Source of the DNA: Fidelibacterota bacterium
GTDB lineage: Bacteria > Fidelibacterota > Marinisomatia > Marinisomatales > J089
Assembly: GCA_003695105.1 (NCBI GenBank)
Contig: RFIZ01000159.1
Span: forward strand, 1-13,593
DNA length: 13,593 nt
Direction: 5' to 3'
The notes under the pieces were generated by a model that worked only from the letters and a program-made list of their open reading frames with translations, made no database searches and had not been told where the DNA came from. The position numbers and the translations under genes are program-made. Positions within the stretch are counted from its first letter, which is position 1. Each line of letters begins with the position of its first letter. Positions 1 to 9,600 of this stretch are shown here, one piece after another.

Positions 1-1411
1 ATTCACGCAACAGCCGGTCGATCAAAATTTCCAAATGTAACTCGCCCATCCCGGCGATGATCGTCTGACCGGTATCATGATTGATGGACACCTGAAACGT
101 GGGATCTTCCTCTGCCAGCTTGGCCAGGGCTTTCGAGAGTGCATCCTGGTCGCCCTTACTCACCGGTTCCACACTGACTTCCACCACCGGCTCGGGAAAT
201 TCCATCGACTCCAATATAATCGGATGTTTTTCTTCGCAGAGGGTGTGTCCGGTATTGGTGGCCCGGAGACCGACGGCTGCGGCGATTTCACCCGCAGTGA
301 CCACATCCACTTCCTCCCGCTTGTTGGCATGCATCAACAACAGGCGACTGATCCGCTCCCGTTTACCCGTATTGGGATTGAAAACATAGGATCCCTTCTT
401 CAGGGCACCGGAATACACCCGGATATAGGTGAGTCGTCCGACATAGGGATCGGTCATGATTTTGAAAGCCAGACCGCAAAAGGGTTCGGCTTCATCGGGT
501 TCGCGGGTCAACTCTTTCTCTGAATCGTGCGGTAAAAATCCGGTGATGGCGCCGATATCCAGCGGAGAGGGCAGAAAATCCACCACCGCGTCCAATACCC
601 GCTGGACGCCCTTATTCTTGAAGGCCGAGCCACACAGGGTAGGGATAAAGGTATTATCCAGACAACCCTTACGAATCGCCGCCTTGATTTCATCAACGGT
701 GATTTCCTCGTCCTCCAGATATTTTTCCATCAACTGTTCATCGTAGGTGGCGGTCTCTTCGATCAAATGCTTACGCCAGGTTTCCGCTTCTTCCCGCATA
801 TCGGAGGGAATGTCGGCGTAATCGAACCGGGCACCGAGGGTGGATTCATTGTACAGAATGGCCTGCATGGACAACAGATCGATAATGCCGGTGAACATAT
901 CCCCGGCACCAATGGGAATGACGATCGGCAGAGGATTGGCGGACAAGCGGTCCTTGATCATGTCCAGAACATGGTAAAAATCGGCGCCGACGCGGTCCAT
1001 CTTATTGACGAATGCGATTCGGGGAACATTGTATTTGTCCGCCTGACGCCAGACCGTTTCGCTCTGGGGCTCCACGCCGCCCACGGCGCAAAAAACAGCA
1101 ATCGCTCCGTCCAACACACGGAGCGATCGTTCCACTTCCATGGTAAAGTCCACGTGGCCGGGAGTGTCAATAATGTTGATGCGATGTTTATTCCAAATGG
1201 CGGTGGTGGCGGCGGAGGTGATGGTAATACCCCGTTCCTTTTCCTGTTCCATCCAGTCCATGGTGGCACCCCCCTCATGGACTTCGCCGATCTTGTGCGT
1301 ACGACCGGTGTAGTACAGGATGCGCTCGGTCAGAGTCGTCTTGCCGGCATCGATGTGGGCCATGATGCCGATGTTGCGAACGCGTTCCAGGGGTATTTTC
1401 TTTACGAGCAT
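1..1411 (-). CDS. fusA: Translation elongation factor G, N-terminal 470 residues (3' end beyond window)
   Basis: EF-G is the GTPase that drives translocation of tRNA and mRNA through the ribosome and helps recycle ribosomes. I translated parts of this gene at both ends: it starts MLVKKIPLERVRNIGIMAHI and runs in one frame to the window edge, where IIAGMGELHLEI is readable. GTPase motifs are in order: the P-loop AHIDAGKT (residues 18-25), switch I RGITI (60-64), DTPGH (82-86) and NKMD (136-139). About 470 of the usual ~690-700 residues are present, covering the G domain, domain II and the start of domain III; the rest lies beyond position 1. The ATG is 6 bases after the rpsG stop codon, and the only Shine-Dalgarno-like AGG overlaps that stop (TTAGGTTTCC-ATG), which suggests translational coupling to rpsG. 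It is intact as far as visible. Whether a second tuf follows cannot be seen. Confidence 0.98.
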   Translation of the reverse strand, partial: MLVKKIPLERVRNIGIMAHIDAGKTTLTERILYYTGRTHKIGEVHEGGATMDWMEQEKERGITITSAATTAIWNKHRINIIDTPGHVDFTMEVERSLRVLDGAIAVFCAVGGVEPQSETVWRQADKYNVPRIAFVNKMDRVGADFYHVLDMIKDRLSANPLPIVIPIGAGDMFTGIIDLLSMQAILYNESTLGARFDYADIPSDMREEAETWRKHLIEETATYDEQLMEKYLEDEEITVDEIKAAIRKGCLDNTFIPTLCGSAFKNKGVQRVLDAVVDFLPSPLDIGAITGFLPHDSEKELTREPDEAEPFCGLAFKIMTDPYVGRLTYIRVYSGALKKGSYVFNPNTGKRERISRLLLMHANKREEVDVVTAGEIAAAVGLRATNTGHTLCEEKHPIILESMEFPEPVVEVSVEPVSKGDQDALSKALAKLAEEDPTFQVSINHDTGQTIIAGMGELHLEILIDRLLRE

Positions 1412-1417
1412 GGAAAC

Positions 1418-1882
1418 CTAACGAAAATGAGCAAAGGCTTTGTTGGCTTCGGCCATCCGATGGGTATCATCTTTTTTCTTGATGGCGCCGCCTTCGTTGT
1501 TGGCAGCGGCAATGAGTTCCAGGGCCAAACGATCCGCCATCGGCCGGCCTTTACGACCCTTGGCGGCATTGATCAACCACAGGGAAGCCAAATAAAATTG
1601 GCGGTTCTTCGGTACCTCGATCGGCACCTGATAGGTCGCTCCGCCGATCCGCCGGGATTTTACTTCCAGCAACGGGGAGGCATTTTTGATGGCCTGTTGA
1701 AAGATTTTGATGCCTTCCGTCTTGGTTTTGGCCTGAATCGACTCCATGGCATCATAAAAAATCTTCTCCGCTACACCTTTCTTTCCCCGTTCCATCAAAT
1801 AATTGATGAACTTGGCCACCTGCAGGTCACCGTAAATGGGATCGGGAGCGATTTCGCGTCGTTCTGGTCTTCTTCTTCTCAT
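1418..1882 (-). CDS. rpsG: 30S ribosomal protein S7
   Basis: S7 binds the 3' major domain of 16S rRNA, nucleates assembly of the small-subunit head and contacts tRNA at the E site. The product is 154 residues, close to the family norm of about 155. Family signatures are the basic N-terminus MRRRRPERREIAPDP, the stretch LEVKSRRIGGATYQVP (about 72-87) and the C-terminal DTHRMAEANKAFAHFR. The frame is open further upstream to a GTG at 1945, which would add 21 residues inside rpsL. I chose the ATG at 1882 because it gives the canonical S7 N-terminus and lies only 4 bases after the rpsL stop. There is no clear Shine-Dalgarno sequence, so translation probably relies on coupling to rpsL. It ends with TAG. 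In E. coli S7 represses the str operon by binding the rpsL-rpsG gap; a 4-base gap leaves little room for such a site here. Confidence 0.97.
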   Translation of the reverse strand: MRRRRPERREIAPDPIYGDLQVAKFINYLMERGKKGVAEKIFYDAMESIQAKTKTEGIKIFQQAIKNASPLLEVKSRRIGGATYQVPIEVPKNRQFYLASLWLINAAKGRKGRPMADRLALELIAAANNEGGAIKKKDDTHRMAEANKAFAHFR

Positions 1883-1886
1883 GATA

Positions 1887-2261
1887 TCAAGACTTGGGTC
1901 GTTTGGCGCCGTACCTGGAGCGGCTGGTTTTACGATCGGAGACACCGGCGGTATCGGCGGTACCGCGCACGATATGATACCGTACGCCCGGAAGGTCCTT
2001 CACCCGACCGCCTTCGATCAGTACGATGGAGTGTTCCTGGAGATTGTGTCCTTCCCCGGGAATGTAGGCGGTTACCTCGATTCCGTTGGTCAAACGGACA
2101 CGGGCTACCTTCCGGAGCGCGGAGTTAGGTTTTTTGGGCGTAGTCGTGTACACACGAGTGCAAACACCCCGCTTTTGGGGATTTCCCTTCAAAGCGGGCG
2201 TGGCCGTCTTCCGGCGAACCCGTTGTCTACCTTTGCGAATGAGTTGATTTATCGTCGGCAT
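1887..2261 (-). CDS. rpsL: 30S ribosomal protein S12
   Basis: S12 sits at the decoding centre of the 30S subunit and controls translational accuracy. At 124 residues it has the normal length of the short (non-extended) form, starting MPTINQLIRKGRQRVRRKTA. The decoding loop TPKKPNSALRKVARVRL begins at residue 41, with K43 present; the second conserved loop GRVKDLPGVRY spans about 85-95 with K88, D89 and P91 in place. These are the positions where streptomycin-resistance changes arise in E. coli, and here they are wild type, so S12 predicts no resistance. The C-terminus SRSRYGAKRPKS is typical. No good Shine-Dalgarno sequence precedes the ATG; the upstream region is AT-rich. It is the first gene of the str part and follows rpoC directly, without the L7Ae-like gene found between them in Firmicutes. 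It ends with TGA. Confidence 0.98.
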   Translation of the reverse strand: MPTINQLIRKGRQRVRRKTATPALKGNPQKRGVCTRVYTTTPKKPNSALRKVARVRLTNGIEVTAYIPGEGHNLQEHSIVLIEGGRVKDLPGVRYHIVRGTADTAGVSDRKTSRSRYGAKRPKS

Positions 2262-2336
2262 AGCGTATTCAAATAAAGCCTATAAATTTACCTGTTTTCT
2301 CGAAATACAGTCAATCAAATTTCGTCTTACCACCAC
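2262..2336 (-). promoter_or_regulatory. rpoC-rpsL intergenic region, possible weak internal promoter
   Basis: This 75-base gap is the longest in the window and more AT-rich than its surroundings. On the minus strand it contains TTGACT (2309-2314) and TAAATT (2285-2290) separated by 18 bases, a plausible but imperfect sigma-70-type -35/-10 pair that could give rpsL-rpsG-fusA extra transcription. I saw no hairpin with a T-run, so no terminator for rpoC. A promoter is an inference only; such matches occur by chance in AT-rich DNA, and many FCB bacteria use other -33/-7 consensus sequences. Confidence 0.25.
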
Positions 2337-5300
2337 TTATTCCACCTCTTCCGACACTTCTGATTGGACTGTCTCTTCCTCGGTTTGATCGGGATCGATG
2401 ACATAGATGTCTTCGAGCCCCGGGAAACCGGTTCCGGCCGGGATGGCCCGGCCAATGGCCACATTCTCTTTCAATCCCCGGAGATAATCCGTCTTGCCCG
2501 CCGTCGCCGCATCGGTCAGCACCCGTGTCGTCTCCTGGAAGGAGGCCGCCGACAGGAAACTTTCCGTATTCAGGGAGGCCTGGGTAATGCCCATCAGGAT
2601 CGGCTCAAAGGTGGCCTGTTTGGTCTTCCGCGATTTGGCAGGGGTTTTACCTTCCGCCTTCAACTCGGCATTGATTTCCCGGAATTCCTTCTTATCCACC
2701 AGCGCCCCTTCTTCCAGGTCGCTGTCACCGGGATCGGTGACTACCACCATCTTGGCAATCCGCTCGTTTTCGGAGAAGAATTCAGACCGGTCGACCCGGA
2801 GAGTCTCCAGGAAAGTCGTGTCACCGGGATCCACCACGGACACTTTCCGCATCATCTGGCGCACAATGACTTCAATATGCTTGTCATTGATGCTCACGCC
2901 CTGGAGCCGGTACACTTCCTGGATTTCATTCACCAGGTATTCCCGCACCGCGCCAGGTCCCATGATGCGCAGAATGTCATTGGGAGAAATGGCGCCTTCA
3001 CAGAGACGGGTGCCGGCCGTAATGAAATCTCCCTCATGGACAATCACATGTTTCCCATAGGGGATGGAATAGGTCCGGGGTTCCCCTTCGGAAGGCTGGA
3101 CGATGATTTTCCGAATACCCCGTTTGGTTTCCCCGAAGGAAACGGTTCCGTTGATCTCGGAAACCACTGCCGGATTGGCGGGGTTCCGGGCCTCAAACAG
3201 TTCCGCCACCCGCGGTAAACCACCGGTAATATCCCGGGTTTTTCCAATATCTTTCTGAATTTTCACCAGGGTCTGGCCGCGAAGCACTTCCTGACCGTCG
3301 TTCACCACCAGGGTGGCTTTGACCGGGAGAATGGTACCACCAGCCATCACATTGCCATCCTTGTCCACGATTTCCACGTGGGGACTCAACTGACGATCCC
3401 GGGATTCGATGATCACCATCTGTTTCTTTCCGCCCTCCACGGCTTCCACCTGATAGGTTTCCCCTTCGATGAAATCTTTCAGACGGACGAACCCGGAATG
3501 ACGGGCAATGATGATATCGGTATAGGGATCCCACTGGAACAGAATCGTGCCGGGTTTGATTTTTTCTCCTTCGGAAACGAACATATTCGCCCCGTAGGGG
3601 ATGTTGTATTCGGCTTTCTGTTTTTTGGTCTTGGGATCCAGGATATACAGTTTGGCGTGACGGACTACGCAGCGGGTGATTTCCGCTCCGTCGTCATCCA
3701 CCGTTTCGGCCGAATCATATCGGTCGGAGAACTTGACGACCCCGCCGTATTTGGCCTTCATTTCCGATTGTTCAATGATCCGGGTAGCCGTTCCACCGAT
3801 ATGGAAGGTCCGCAGGGTCAGCTGCGTCCCGGGCTCACCAATACTCTGGGCAGCCTGAATTCCGACGGCGGTTCCCAGATTCACCAGCCGGTGTTTGGAG
3901 AGATCCCAGCCATAACACTTGGCGCAAATTCCCCGCTTGGACTCACAAGCCAGCACCGACCGAATCCGGAGATTGGTGATGTTGGACTTGTTGATGATTT
4001 CCGCTTCTTTCTCGGTGATCAGCGTACCGGCCTTGATTTTCACTTCCCCGTCGATGATCAAATCATCGGCGATGGTGCGGCCCAGTACCCGGTCAGCCAG
4101 ACTTTCAATGATTTCTTCCCCTTCCTTCAGATCGGACAGCACAATCCCATTGATGGTACCGCAGTCCAGCTCCGACACCACCACGTCCTGGGAGACATCG
4201 ACCAGTCGCCGGGTGAGATAGCCGGCATCGGCGGTCTTCAGGGCCGTATCTGCCAATCCTTTCCGGGCACCGTGGGTGGAAATAAAGTATTCCATCACCG
4301 ACAGGCCTTCCTTGAAATTGGACGTAATCGGCGACTCGATGATTTCGCCCTTACCCCCGCTCATGGATTTTTGCGGCTTGGCCATCAGTCCCCGCATCCC
4401 CGCCAGCTGTTTGATCTGGTCCTGGCTGCCTCGGGCGCCGGAATCGGCCATCATGAAGACGGGGTTGAAGCCATCCCGGTCTTTCCGCATGGCATCCATC
4501 ATGGTCGCGGCCACGTAGCCCGTGGTGTGGGTCCAGATATCGATGACCTTGTTGTAGCGTTCGCCGTCGGTCAATACGTGGCGTTCAAATTTCCGTTGAA
4601 TATCATCGACCTGCTCATAGGCTTTGTTCAGAATGTCCTGTTTGGCCTCCGGAATCAGAATATCGCTGATGGCGATGGAACTGCCGCTCTTGGTAGCGAT
4701 TTCAAAACCGATGTCCTTCAGTTTATCCAGGAACTGGACCGTCTTATAGTTTCCGGCGATGAGATACGTGCGATTGACGATTCGGCTGAGCCGCTTTTTA
4801 TCGATCAATTCATCCACATATTCCATTTCATCGGGCAGGATGGAATTGAACAGAACCCGGCCCACCGTGGTATTCTTGTGCCAGACACCTTTGTGACGCA
4901 CATTGATGATCGAATGGAGATCGACCGCTTTGTTTTCATAGGCCAGAATCACTTCCTGGAAGGAGGCGAAGGATTTTCCTTCTCCCTTTCCCCCTTCTTT
5001 GGGTCGGGTGAGATAATAGACGCCCAGCACCATGTCCTGCGACGGAATGGCGATCGGACGGCCATTCGCCGGGTGTAAAATATTGTGACTGGAGAGCATG
5101 AGAATGCGGGCTTCCATCTGAGCCTGGATGGACAGGGGAATATGTACCGCCATCTGGTCGCCGTCGAAGTCCGCATTGAAGGCCGTACACACCAGGGGAT
5201 GCAGCCGGATGGCTTTTCCGTCCACCAGCACCGGCTGGAAAGCCTGAATACCCAGGCGGTGCAACGTGGGAGCCCGGTTGAGCAGAACCGGGTGGTCCCG

Positions 5301-6593
5301 CACGACGTATTCCAGCACCTCGTAAACGACCGGCTCGTGATTTTCGATCATCAGCTTGGCCGTACGGGGCGTCTGGGCCAGCCCCCGTTCGATCAAAGCG
5401 TGGATCATATGGGGCTTGAACAGTTCCAGCGCCATATTCTTCGGCAGACCGCATTCATGCAGGCGCAGATTGGGACCCACTACAATCACGGAACGACCGG
5501 AGTAATCGACCCGTTTGCCTAACAGGTTTTGCCGGAAGCGACCCTGTTTTCCCCGCAGCATATCCGACAGGGATTTCAGCGGACGGCGTGTGCCGCTGCG
5601 AATGGCGGTCTTCCGGCGACTGTTATCGAAGAGTGCATCCACGGATTCCTGAAGCATCCGTTTTTCATTGCGTAAAATCACATCCGGAGCCTTGATTTCC
5701 ATCAGTTGCTTCAGACGGTTGTTCCGGATGATAATCCGCCGGTACAGATCATTCAGGTCACTGGCTGCGAATCGGCCGCCCTCCAGCGGGACCAGCGGAC
5801 GCAGTTCCGGGGGGATGACCGGCAGGACGGAGACGACCATCCATTCCGGTTTGTTGACTTTCTTTTTGAAGCCATCCGGGGTGAATTCATTCACCACCAG
5901 CAACCGTTTCAGGGCGTCACTGCGTTTTTGTTTGGAGCGGGTCGTGGAAATGATATCTTCCAGTTCTTTCCGCAGATCCGTCAGGCTCAAACGGGACAGG
6001 GCTTCCTTGATGGCTTCCCCGCCCATAAGCGCCAAAAAGTATTCCTCGTTTTCCTGTTCTTCCTCGGTAACGGCATTGTAGCCGTACTGGCGCTCCAATT
6101 CCAGGAATTCTTCTTCCTCGATCAGATCCAGCGGATTTTTATCGCTTTTTCCGGGTTCGATCACCAGGAACTGCTCATAATAAATCACCCGTTCCAGCTC
6201 TTTTGTGCTCAGGCCGAGCAAATAGCTCAGTTTGCTGGGGATGGATTTCAGATACCAGATATGGACCACCGGAACGGCCAGGGTAATATGCCCCATGCGA
6301 TCCCGACGGACTTTCTTGCGGGTGACTTCCACACCGCACCGGTCACAGATGATACCACGGTACCGGATGCCTTTGTATTTCCCGCAATGACATTCATAAT
6401 CCTTGACGGGGCCAAAGATTTTTTCGCAAAATAGCCCGTCTTTTTCCGGTTTGTAGGAGCGGTAATTGATCGTTTCCGGTTTCAGCACCTCTCCGTAGGA
6501 CCGGGCCAGGATCATCTCCGGTGACGCCAGTCCGATGGTCACGGAGCTGTATTTTTTCGATGTGTCCAGTTTATTCGATTGGATGAATGTCAA
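2337..6593 (-). CDS. rpoC: DNA-directed RNA polymerase subunit beta'
   Basis: The largest subunit of the core RNA polymerase, carrying the catalytic magnesium site. It has 1418 residues, within the range of Gram-negative-type beta'. Landmarks in order: the N-terminal zinc ribbon with C68, C70, C83 and C86; the active-site motif NADFDGDQMAVH (473-484) with the three metal-binding aspartates 475, 477 and 479; the bridge-helix region GARGSQDQIKQLAGMRG (719-735); the second zinc site C811, C883, C890 and C893; and the trigger loop QSIGEPGTQLTLRTFHIGG (916-934). A large insertion rich in beta sandwich-like repeats follows at about 945-1115 before DITGGLPRVAELFEAR (1121-1136). The tail is acidic. 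The start is TTG: no in-frame ATG or GTG lies between it and the upstream stop, and a TAAGGAG Shine-Dalgarno sits 7 bases before it. The gene lies 11 bases after rpoB. No disruption seen. Confidence 0.99.
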   Translation of the reverse strand: MTFIQSNKLDTSKKYSSVTIGLASPEMILARSYGEVLKPETINYRSYKPEKDGLFCEKIFGPVKDYECHCGKYKGIRYRGIICDRCGVEVTRKKVRRDRMGHITLAVPVVHIWYLKSIPSKLSYLLGLSTKELERVIYYEQFLVIEPGKSDKNPLDLIEEEEFLELERQYGYNAVTEEEQENEEYFLALMGGEAIKEALSRLSLTDLRKELEDIISTTRSKQKRSDALKRLLVVNEFTPDGFKKKVNKPEWMVVSVLPVIPPELRPLVPLEGGRFAASDLNDLYRRIIIRNNRLKQLMEIKAPDVILRNEKRMLQESVDALFDNSRRKTAIRSGTRRPLKSLSDMLRGKQGRFRQNLLGKRVDYSGRSVIVVGPNLRLHECGLPKNMALELFKPHMIHALIERGLAQTPRTAKLMIENHEPVVYEVLEYVVRDHPVLLNRAPTLHRLGIQAFQPVLVDGKAIRLHPLVCTAFNADFDGDQMAVHIPLSIQAQMEARILMLSSHNILHPANGRPIAIPSQDMVLGVYYLTRPKEGGKGEGKSFASFQEVILAYENKAVDLHSIINVRHKGVWHKNTTVGRVLFNSILPDEMEYVDELIDKKRLSRIVNRTYLIAGNYKTVQFLDKLKDIGFEIATKSGSSIAISDILIPEAKQDILNKAYEQVDDIQRKFERHVLTDGERYNKVIDIWTHTTGYVAATMMDAMRKDRDGFNPVFMMADSGARGSQDQIKQLAGMRGLMAKPQKSMSGGKGEIIESPITSNFKEGLSVMEYFISTHGARKGLADTALKTADAGYLTRRLVDVSQDVVVSELDCGTINGIVLSDLKEGEEIIESLADRVLGRTIADDLIIDGEVKIKAGTLITEKEAEIINKSNITNLRIRSVLACESKRGICAKCYGWDLSKHRLVNLGTAVGIQAAQSIGEPGTQLTLRTFHIGGTATRIIEQSEMKAKYGGVVKFSDRYDSAETVDDDGAEITRCVVRHAKLYILDPKTKKQKAEYNIPYGANMFVSEGEKIKPGTILFQWDPYTDIIIARHSGFVRLKDFIEGETYQVEAVEGGKKQMVIIESRDRQLSPHVEIVDKDGNVMAGGTILPVKATLVVNDGQEVLRGQTLVKIQKDIGKTRDITGGLPRVAELFEARNPANPAVVSEINGTVSFGETKRGIRKIIVQPSEGEPRTYSIPYGKHVIVHEGDFITAGTRLCEGAISPNDILRIMGPGAVREYLVNEIQEVYRLQGVSINDKHIEVIVRQMMRKVSVVDPGDTTFLETLRVDRSEFFSENERIAKMVVVTDPGDSDLEEGALVDKKEFREINAELKAEGKTPAKSRKTKQATFEPILMGITQASLNTESFLSAASFQETTRVLTDAATAGKTDYLRGLKENVAIGRAIPAGTGFPGLEDIYVIDPDQTEEETVQSEVSEEVE

Positions 6594-6600
6594 GATGACT

Positions 6601-6607
6601 CTCCTTA
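6601..6607 (-). promoter_or_regulatory. Shine-Dalgarno of rpoC, defining a TTG start
   Basis: On the minus strand this reads TAAGGAG, 7 bases before the TTG at 6593. Its first three bases are the rpoB stop codon at 6605-6607, so termination on rpoB and initiation on rpoC are physically linked. It fixes the start, because there is no upstream ATG or GTG in frame and the next in-frame ATG (residue 27) would delete conserved N-terminal sequence. Confidence 0.85.
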
Positions 6608-9600
6608 ATCAAGTTCAATATCTAAACCAAGACCCTGCAATTCCTTGATGAGCACATTGAAGGCTTCCGGGGGTCCCGGAGCCGGCAGGTCTTCTCCGCG
6701 AACGATGGCATTGTAGACTTTGGACCGTCCTTCCACATCGTCCGATTTCACGGTCAGGATTTCCTGGAGGGTGGCGGAAGCACCATAGGCTTCCAGAGCC
6801 CAAACCTCCATTTCTCCCAACCGTTGACCGCCGAATTGTGCTTTTCCGCCCAGGGGTTGCTGGGAGATCAGGGAATAGGGTCCGGTTGATCGGGCGTGCA
6901 TTTTGTCATCCACCATATGGCTCAGTTTCATCATGTAGATATAGCCCGTCGTCACTGGATTGTCAAAATATTCTCCCGTCCGTCCGTCAATCAGGCGTGA
7001 TTTACCCGTCACCGGCAGGCCGGCACGTTTCAGTTCTTCTTCCACTTCTTCCGGTGTAGCGCCATTGAAGACCGGGGTCTCATAACGACACCCAAGGACC
7101 TGTCCAGCCCAGCCCAGCATGGTCTCGTATAACTGCCCCAGATTCATCCGGGAAGGCACACCCAGCGGATTCAACACGATGTCCACCGGAGTTCCGTCCT
7201 CCGTGAAGGGCATGTCCTCTTCCGGAACGATGGTGGCGACGACACCCTTGTTGCCGTGGCGACCGGCCATTTTATCCCCGATCTGGATCTTTCGTTTACT
7301 GGCGACATAGACTTTGGCCAACTTGAGAATCCCCGGCTGTAGCTCGTCACCGATCCGTACTTTGAATACTTCCGCTTCCAGGGTGTCCTCAATCTTCTTC
7401 CATTCCTTATGGAAGGATTTCCACACCGTCTTGATCTTTTTCCAGACCCGCTTGTCTTCGATCCAGGGAGCATCCTGAGCAAATCGCTCCATGTCGAAGG
7501 ATTTCAGCCGTTTTTCTGTGAGGCGGGTACCCTTTTTGATCAGGGTTCGGTTGGTGGACATATCCCGGATTCCATCCGACGTCTGGTTTTTCAGCAATTC
7601 CACCAATTTGGCATCCCGGGCCCGTTTCAGGGCTTTTTTGTCGTCCCGGGCTTTCTTTTGGAGAGCTTCGATGATTCTCCGCTCTTCCTGACGGGACCGT
7701 TTTGCCCGCTTCTCAAACAGTTTCGTATCGATGACGACACCCTGGATGCCCGGCTCGGCCCGCTTGGAAGCATCTTTCACATCACCGGCTTTTTCTCCGA
7801 AAATCGCCCGCAGCAATTTTTCTTCGGGTGTGGGATCGGTCTCTCCCTTCGGGGTCACTTTTCCGATCAGGATGTCCCCTTCCTTCACCCGGGCTCCCAC
7901 CCGGATGATACCGTTTTTATCCAGATCCTTGGTGGCGTCCTCGGAAACGTTGGGAATTTCCGGCGTCAGCTCTTCCTCACCGCGCTTCGTCTCCCGGACT
8001 TCCAGTTCGATTTCGTTGATGTGAATGGAAGTAAACACGTCATCCCGCACCAGCCGCTCATTGATGATGATGGCGTCTTCAAAGTTGTAGCCCCGCCAGG
8101 GCATGAAGGCCACCAGCACGTTCTGTCCCAGAGCCAGTTCGCCGTGATCGGTGGAAGCGCCGTCGGCCAGAACCTGGCCTTTCTTGACCCGTTGCCCCTT
8201 TTTCACCAGGGGACGCTGGTTATAGCAGGTGCTCTGATTGGACCGGTTGTATTTTTTCAGTTTCACTTCGATCAGGTTGTCGCCTTCGATCAAGCTTAAT
8301 TCATCCGGCAACTCGTTGGTCTTCATAACAATGCGTTCGGCATCGACATAGGTGATGACACCGTCGGTGGGCGCCGTGACGCAGGCTTTGGAGTCCACAG
8401 CCACCTTGGCTTCGAGACCGGTGGCCACCAGAGGAGCCGTGGGGCGAATCAGCGGTACCGACTGACGCTGCATATTGGATCCCATCAGGGCACGGTTGGC
8501 GTCGTCGTGCTCCACAAAGGGAATCAGGGCAGCGGCCACACTCAGGATCTGATCCGGAGCCACGTCCATGTACTGAACTTCGTCCGGCTGGACCATGGGG
8601 AAGTCCCCGCGAATCCGCACCCGAATCCGCTCGTCCACCAATTGTTTTTTCTCGTCCAGAGTGGCGTTACTCTGGGCGATCAGGACCCGGTCTTCATCGT
8701 CCGCCGACAGGTATTCGATCGTTTCGGTGGCGTAGGACTGACCGTTGCGTTTTTCCACTTTCCGGTACGGTGCCTCAATGAACCCATGCTCATTGACTTT
8801 TGCCAGGAGCGCCAGAGAGGAGATGAGACCAATATTGGGACCTTCCGGCGTTTCAATGGGACACAGCCGGCCATAATGGGTGTAATGCACGTCCCGGACT
8901 TCAAAACCGGCCCGTTCCCGGGTCAATCCACCCGGACCCAGAGCTGAAATCCGGCGCTTGTGGGTGATTTCCGCCAGCGGATTGGTCTGGTCCCCGAACT
9001 GGGACAGCTGACTGGTAAAGAAAAAAGTATTGATGACGGTGGTGACCACCCGGGAGTTGATGAGATCCTGCGGTGTGATCGATTCGGCCTCCCGCAAATT
9101 CATTCGCTCGTAGATGGTCCGGATCATACGGCTCAGTGCTGTGGAAAACTGGATTTTCAACTGTTCGCCGACGGTCTGCACCCGACGGTTCCCCAGGTGA
9201 TCGATATCGTCCGTTCCCCGCTCCCCTTTCCGCATATCGATGAGGAATTTGAGCACCATGATGATGTCGTCCATCGTCAGGACGGTATTTTCCACCGGGA
9301 CATCCAGATCAAACTGCTGATTTAACCGATACCGTCCCACCTGCCCCAGATCGTATTTCTTCGAGCTGAAGAACATGCGTTCGATGAATTTCTGGGCCGT
9401 TTCCAGGTTGGGCGGTTCGCCGGAACGCAGCATTTGATAGACGATTCCCAGCGCCTCTTCCGTATTGTGGGTCGGATCTTTTTCCATGGTGTTCAGCAAC
9501 AGCATGGAAGCAAAGTCCTTGTTCCCGTCCACTACCTCGATGGATTTGATTCCCGCTTCGGTAAGCGTATCGATCACCTCCTGGGTGACTTCGGTGCCGC

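Noticed and set aside
1883..1945. Longer rpsG start (GTG at 1945) giving a 175-residue protein
   Set aside because: It would overlap rpsL by 59 bases and add a non-family N-terminus; the ATG at 1882 gives the standard S7 start and length.
767..2128. Long plus-strand open frame (453 codons) opposite fusA, rpsG and rpsL
   Set aside because: It lies fully antisense to three certain genes, has a low-complexity Gly/His/Phe-rich composition including a run of glycines mirroring the Ala/Thr codons of EF-G, and has no recognisable domain.
1887..2261. Streptomycin-resistance form of S12
   Set aside because: K43, K88 and P91 are all the wild-type residues.
3378..5078. Plus-strand open frame of 566 codons opposite rpoC
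   Set aside because: It is antisense to the most conserved part of beta', rich in His, Gly, Phe and Asp as expected for the complement of biased codons, and has no recognisable family.
7409..8299. Plus-strand open frames opposite rpoB (also 9434-10150 and 8507-8947)
   Set aside because: They have the same antisense-shadow composition; the rpoB frame is intact and conserved throughout.
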